A stretch of DNA of 64,000 bases. It comes from Planctomycetota bacterium (lineage in GTDB: Bacteria > Planctomycetota > UBA1135 > GCA-002686595). Position 1 is the first letter of the stretch. The number at the start of each line of letters is the position of its first letter. The notes beneath the pieces are model-generated. The model ran no database searches, was not told where the DNA came from, and was given only the letters and a program-made list of their open reading frames with translations. Positions 61,638 to 64,000 of this stretch are shown piece by piece. The stretch spans positions 124,001 through 188,000 of the forward strand of contig JADJQU010000004.1 of NCBI GenBank assembly GCA_016712565.1. Reading direction: 5' to 3'. The position numbers were made by a program, and so were the translations under genes.

Positions 61638-63673
61638 CTCGTCTCGTTCGAACCCGCGTAGCCCAGTTGCTCGAAGAGCATCTGCCAGTTGCGCACGTCG
61701 CGGTCGGAGGCAATCACGTCGGACTGCGGAATCGGCATCGAGGCGTCCCACTGGCACAGGGCCTCGAGCAGCCGCTGGGCTTCCGCCGGGTACTCCTGGA
61801 GCACGCTGCGGGTCTCCCCGGGATCCAGGTCCAGCCGATAGAGCAGGGGGAACACGGAGTCCGCCCTGAGTTCGAGAGCCTTCGCGCATTCGACGCCCGC
61901 GGCCACCACCAGTTTGAAGCGCGGCCCTTCGGCCGCCGTGTCCTGCACGGCGAGGAAGTTCTCGTTCTCCGCGAAGGCGAAGGCCCTCACCGAGCCGGCC
62001 GCCCCGCGCGCCAACGCCACCAGGGAAGTTCCGTCGATGTGCCCCTCTGGATCGGCGCCCGCGGCATCGGCCGGCAATTCCAGCTCCAGAAGCTCGCAAA
62101 TGGTGGGCAGCACGTCGATCAACTGCACGCCCGGCGCCACGCGCTTGTCCGCGGGCAAACCCGGAGGCCAGGCCATGATCAAGGGCACCTCCAGGTTGCT
62201 CTGGAAGTGCCAATCGTGCTCCCACAGCCCGTGCTCGCCCAGTTCCTCGCCGTGGTCCGCGGTCAGGATCACCAGGGTGTCGTCGAGGGCGCCCTGGGCG
62301 CGCAGGGTGTCCAGCAACTCACCGATCATCTCGTCGGCCTCGGCCACGCCCGCGTCGTAGAGGTCGCGGATCTGGCGCTTGTCCGCCTCCGTCGGAACCA
62401 CCTTGCCGTCCTCGATCATGATGCGGTGCTCGGCATAGAAGGCCCGCACGGGGCCGGTGTAGGCCGGATCGCAATACTGATCCCGGAAGCGCTGGGGCGG
62501 ATCGTAGGGCGTGTGGGTCGAGTACAGGTGCACCATGGCCACGAAGCGGCGGCCGCGGATCGACTCGAACCAGTCGCGGGCCACGCTGACCACGCGGCTG
62601 GAGTCGAAGGTCTGGGCCAGCTTGTCGCGCAGGATCGAGAGCACGAGCTGCGAACGGAATTCGCTCCACGGCGACGCGGTGTCCACCAGGTCGTGGCCCA
62701 CCAGGGCCTCGTAGTAGACGTCGAAGCCACGCGCGAGGCCCGAACCGTGGGACAGGGTCCCGGTCATGAACGTGGCGCTGGCGAAGTCCTGGTCCTCGAG
62801 GGCCCCGCCGCCCCGCAGGTTCGCCGACTTGAGGTGCAGCGGCAGGGTGACGTTCTCGCGGCGCATGCGCACCGTGGGGTCCATCTTCACCAGTCCGTGC
62901 CGCCGCGGGTACTTGCCCGTCAGGAGCGAGCCGAAGCTGGCCCAGGTGAAGGGCGCGGTGACCGTGGCCCGCTCGAACAGGACGCCGCGGCGCGCAAGCC
63001 CGTCCATGACCGGCGTCTGGATGCGCGTGTTGCCGTAGGCGCCGAGCTTGTCGGCCCGCAGCGCATCGCAGACGATCAAGAGCACGTTGGGCCGTTCGCG
63101 ATTGCGCGGGTTCAACTCCCCGCGGCCCTCGGTCTCGCCGCGCAGGCTGAAGAGATAGGCCGCTCCGCCGATCCAGCACACGGGCACGACCACCGTGGCC
63201 GCCATGCGCAGCGCCCCCGGCAGGAACCGCGACCCGCGCCGCAACAGGAAGGCCGCGCCGAGGCAGAGCACCAGGAGCAGGCCCGCGAAGGCGAGCCGCC
63301 GGGGATCCAGGGCCGAAAGGCCTGAGAACACGTAGGGCCTCGACCACCAGTAGGACTCGAGGAACAGGCCCAACCCCACGCCCAGGGAGAGCAGGACCCC
63401 GAAGCGGCCGTAGAGCCCCTGGGCCCTCATCCATCGGTGGCCCAGGAGCCCCAGGGGGACGAGCACGCAGATCCACACCACGCCGTAGGACAGCACCGCC
63501 AGGGCCAGACACCCCAGCCAGGCTCCGAGCCCGCCCGGAGCGCTGGACCTTCCGGCGACGATCCCATCCGCCAGCCCGAACAAAAGGCCGTTCATCAACC
63601 CCGCGTTGACCGCCGCCCGCAGCGTCACGGCCAGGCCGGCGGGCTTCGCGGGGGATTGGGGCGGCTGGGTCAC
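61634..63673 (-). CDS. Membrane-anchored sulfatase-fold (alkaline phosphatase superfamily) enzyme
   Basis: A protein of 679 residues from a GTG start. Five or six membrane helices occupy about 25-175, and a periplasmic sulfatase-fold domain follows. Metal ligands: VLLIVCDALRADKLGAYG (Asp203), TADHGEELGEHGLWEHDW. The nucleophile region reads APFTWASFGSLLTGKYPRRH; aligned with CxPSRxSLLTG of classical sulfatases, the formylglycine Cys is Thr243. It is therefore more likely a phosphotransferase, or a Thr-type hydrolase, than an ordinary FGly sulfatase. It could add a phospho-substituent to the glycan built next to it. Confidence 0.82.
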   Translation of the reverse strand: MTQPPQSPAKPAGLAVTLRAAVNAGLMNGLLFGLADGIVAGRSSAPGGLGAWLGCLALAVLSYGVVWICVLVPLGLLGHRWMRAQGLYGRFGVLLSLGVGLGLFLESYWWSRPYVFSGLSALDPRRLAFAGLLLVLCLGAAFLLRRGSRFLPGALRMAATVVVPVCWIGGAAYLFSLRGETEGRGELNPRNRERPNVLLIVCDALRADKLGAYGNTRIQTPVMDGLARRGVLFERATVTAPFTWASFGSLLTGKYPRRHGLVKMDPTVRMRRENVTLPLHLKSANLRGGGALEDQDFASATFMTGTLSHGSGLARGFDVYYEALVGHDLVDTASPWSEFRSQLVLSILRDKLAQTFDSSRVVSVARDWFESIRGRRFVAMVHLYSTHTPYDPPQRFRDQYCDPAYTGPVRAFYAEHRIMIEDGKVVPTEADKRQIRDLYDAGVAEADEMIGELLDTLRAQGALDDTLVILTADHGEELGEHGLWEHDWHFQSNLEVPLIMAWPPGLPADKRVAPGVQLIDVLPTICELLELELPADAAGADPEGHIDGTSLVALARGAAGSVRAFAFAENENFLAVQDTAAEGPRFKLVVAAGVECAKALELRADSVFPLLYRLDLDPGETRSVLQEYPAEAQRLLEALCQWDASMPIPQSDVIASDRDVRNWQMLFEQLGYAGSNETR

Positions 63674-63688
63674 GGTGACGACCGAAGT

Positions 63689-64000
63689 CTACCCCCGGCC
63701 CGCGGGCGGACCCAAGCGAGCACTTTCGGACTCGCGGGGCAGGCCCTTGGAGGACAGGAAACGCAGGAAGGCGCGGGTGACGGCCGCGACTCCGGCCTCG
63801 ACGTCGGACTCGGGGCCCCGCGGGTGGTCGCGACCGGAGAGCAGCGGCGCCAACAACCGCCCCAGGACGAAATCCGCCCAGGCCAGGGCCGTGCAGCCCT
63901 TGACCCACGCTCCCGCCGCCGCACCGTGGTGCTTCACGAAGTAGCGCAGGCGATCCAGATGCCAGCGCTCCAGCCGCTCGGGCAGGAGCCGCGTGCTGGC
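63689..64000 (-). CDS. GT2 glycosyltransferase, C-terminal fragment (probable)
   Basis: An open frame runs from the right window edge to a TAG at 63689-63691, about 103 residues. It reads TRLLPERLERWHLDRLRYFV, KHHGAAAGAWVKGCTALAWA and DFVLGRLLAPLLSGR. The motif RLRYFxKHHG followed by a hydrophobic helix is typical of the end of rhamnosyltransferase-like GT2 proteins. It ends 15 bases before the sulfatase-type gene start, so it is probably in the same operon. The catalytic part is outside the window. Confidence 0.6.
   Translation of the reverse strand, partial: ASTRLLPERLERWHLDRLRYFVKHHGAAAGAWVKGCTALAWADFVLGRLLAPLLSGRDHPRGPESDVEAGVAAVTRAFLRFLSSKGLPRESESARLGPPAGRG

Overview
GC-rich (roughly 70 percent G+C by eye) chromosomal DNA from a diderm bacterium: there are lipoprotein signal peptides, a Wza-type export protein, UppP and a periplasmic HtrA protease. 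The gene families (a Minf_1886-like protein, large TPR proteins, sulfatase-fold enzymes, an exosortase-A-style polysaccharide gene set outside an obvious proteobacterial context) suggest Planctomycetota or a neighbouring lineage. That placement is inference; Acidobacteriota or Myxococcota cannot be excluded. No rRNA, CRISPR, prophage or transposase gene was seen. One tRNA (Val, GAC) is present.

Layout. 1-5138: the N-terminus of an ArnT-like GT39, a PEGA lipoprotein, a GmhB-like HAD phosphatase, and a leftward operon of two polyprenyl-phosphate GT2 enzymes (one with a degraded active site) plus a FemAB-like protein. 5339-12804, rightward: a histidine-kinase-like protein with no phosphoacceptor His, a sigma-54 activator with a degraded receiver, and a 1,423-residue TPR protein. 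These resemble the PrsK/PrsR/PrsT trio of exosortase loci. 12865-31216, leftward, about 18 kb in one direction, mostly with 4-base start/stop overlaps: DUF3473 deacetylase, two GT4, asparagine-synthase-like amidotransferase, O-glycosylation-ligase-like protein, chain-length regulator, SLBB export lipoprotein, rfbB, rfbD, broken rfbA, UDP-glucuronate epimerase-like protein, glmS, UDP-xylose synthase, a FecR-like lipoprotein, accC, accB. Precursor supply (GlmS, acetyl-CoA carboxylase subunits, nucleotide sugars) is thus physically linked to polymer assembly and export.

31459-47767 is mainly housekeeping: moaC, an S41 protease (frameshifted), AI-2E family transporter, Minf_1886 protein, holB, tmk, a TPR/gluzincin peptidase, a lipoprotein amidase, gmd, uppP, ald, tRNA-Val, htrA. 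48411-52378 is a compact module: small SxtJ-tail-like membrane protein, carbamoyltransferase, SGNH hydrolase with a C-terminal membrane tail (frameshifted), and two proteins of 45 and 42 residues that resemble the end of that tail. 52561-64000 is a second leftward glycan region: NodB deacetylase, GNAT, B12-type radical SAM, three GT4 (one frameshifted), a Wzx-like flippase, a sulfatase-fold membrane enzyme and the end of a GT2.

Most unusual: (i) two long near-perfect palindromic MITE-like elements (47764-47945 and 52375-52538) plus a solo end (12829-12868), each of which supplies the TAG stop codon of a neighbouring gene; (ii) the carbamoyltransferase/SGNH/micro-protein module; (iii) the double degradation of the phosphorelay pair; (iv) four genes whose length is off by one base modulo 3, three of them at a CCTGG sequence, which may be assembly errors and should be checked before any is called a pseudogene.
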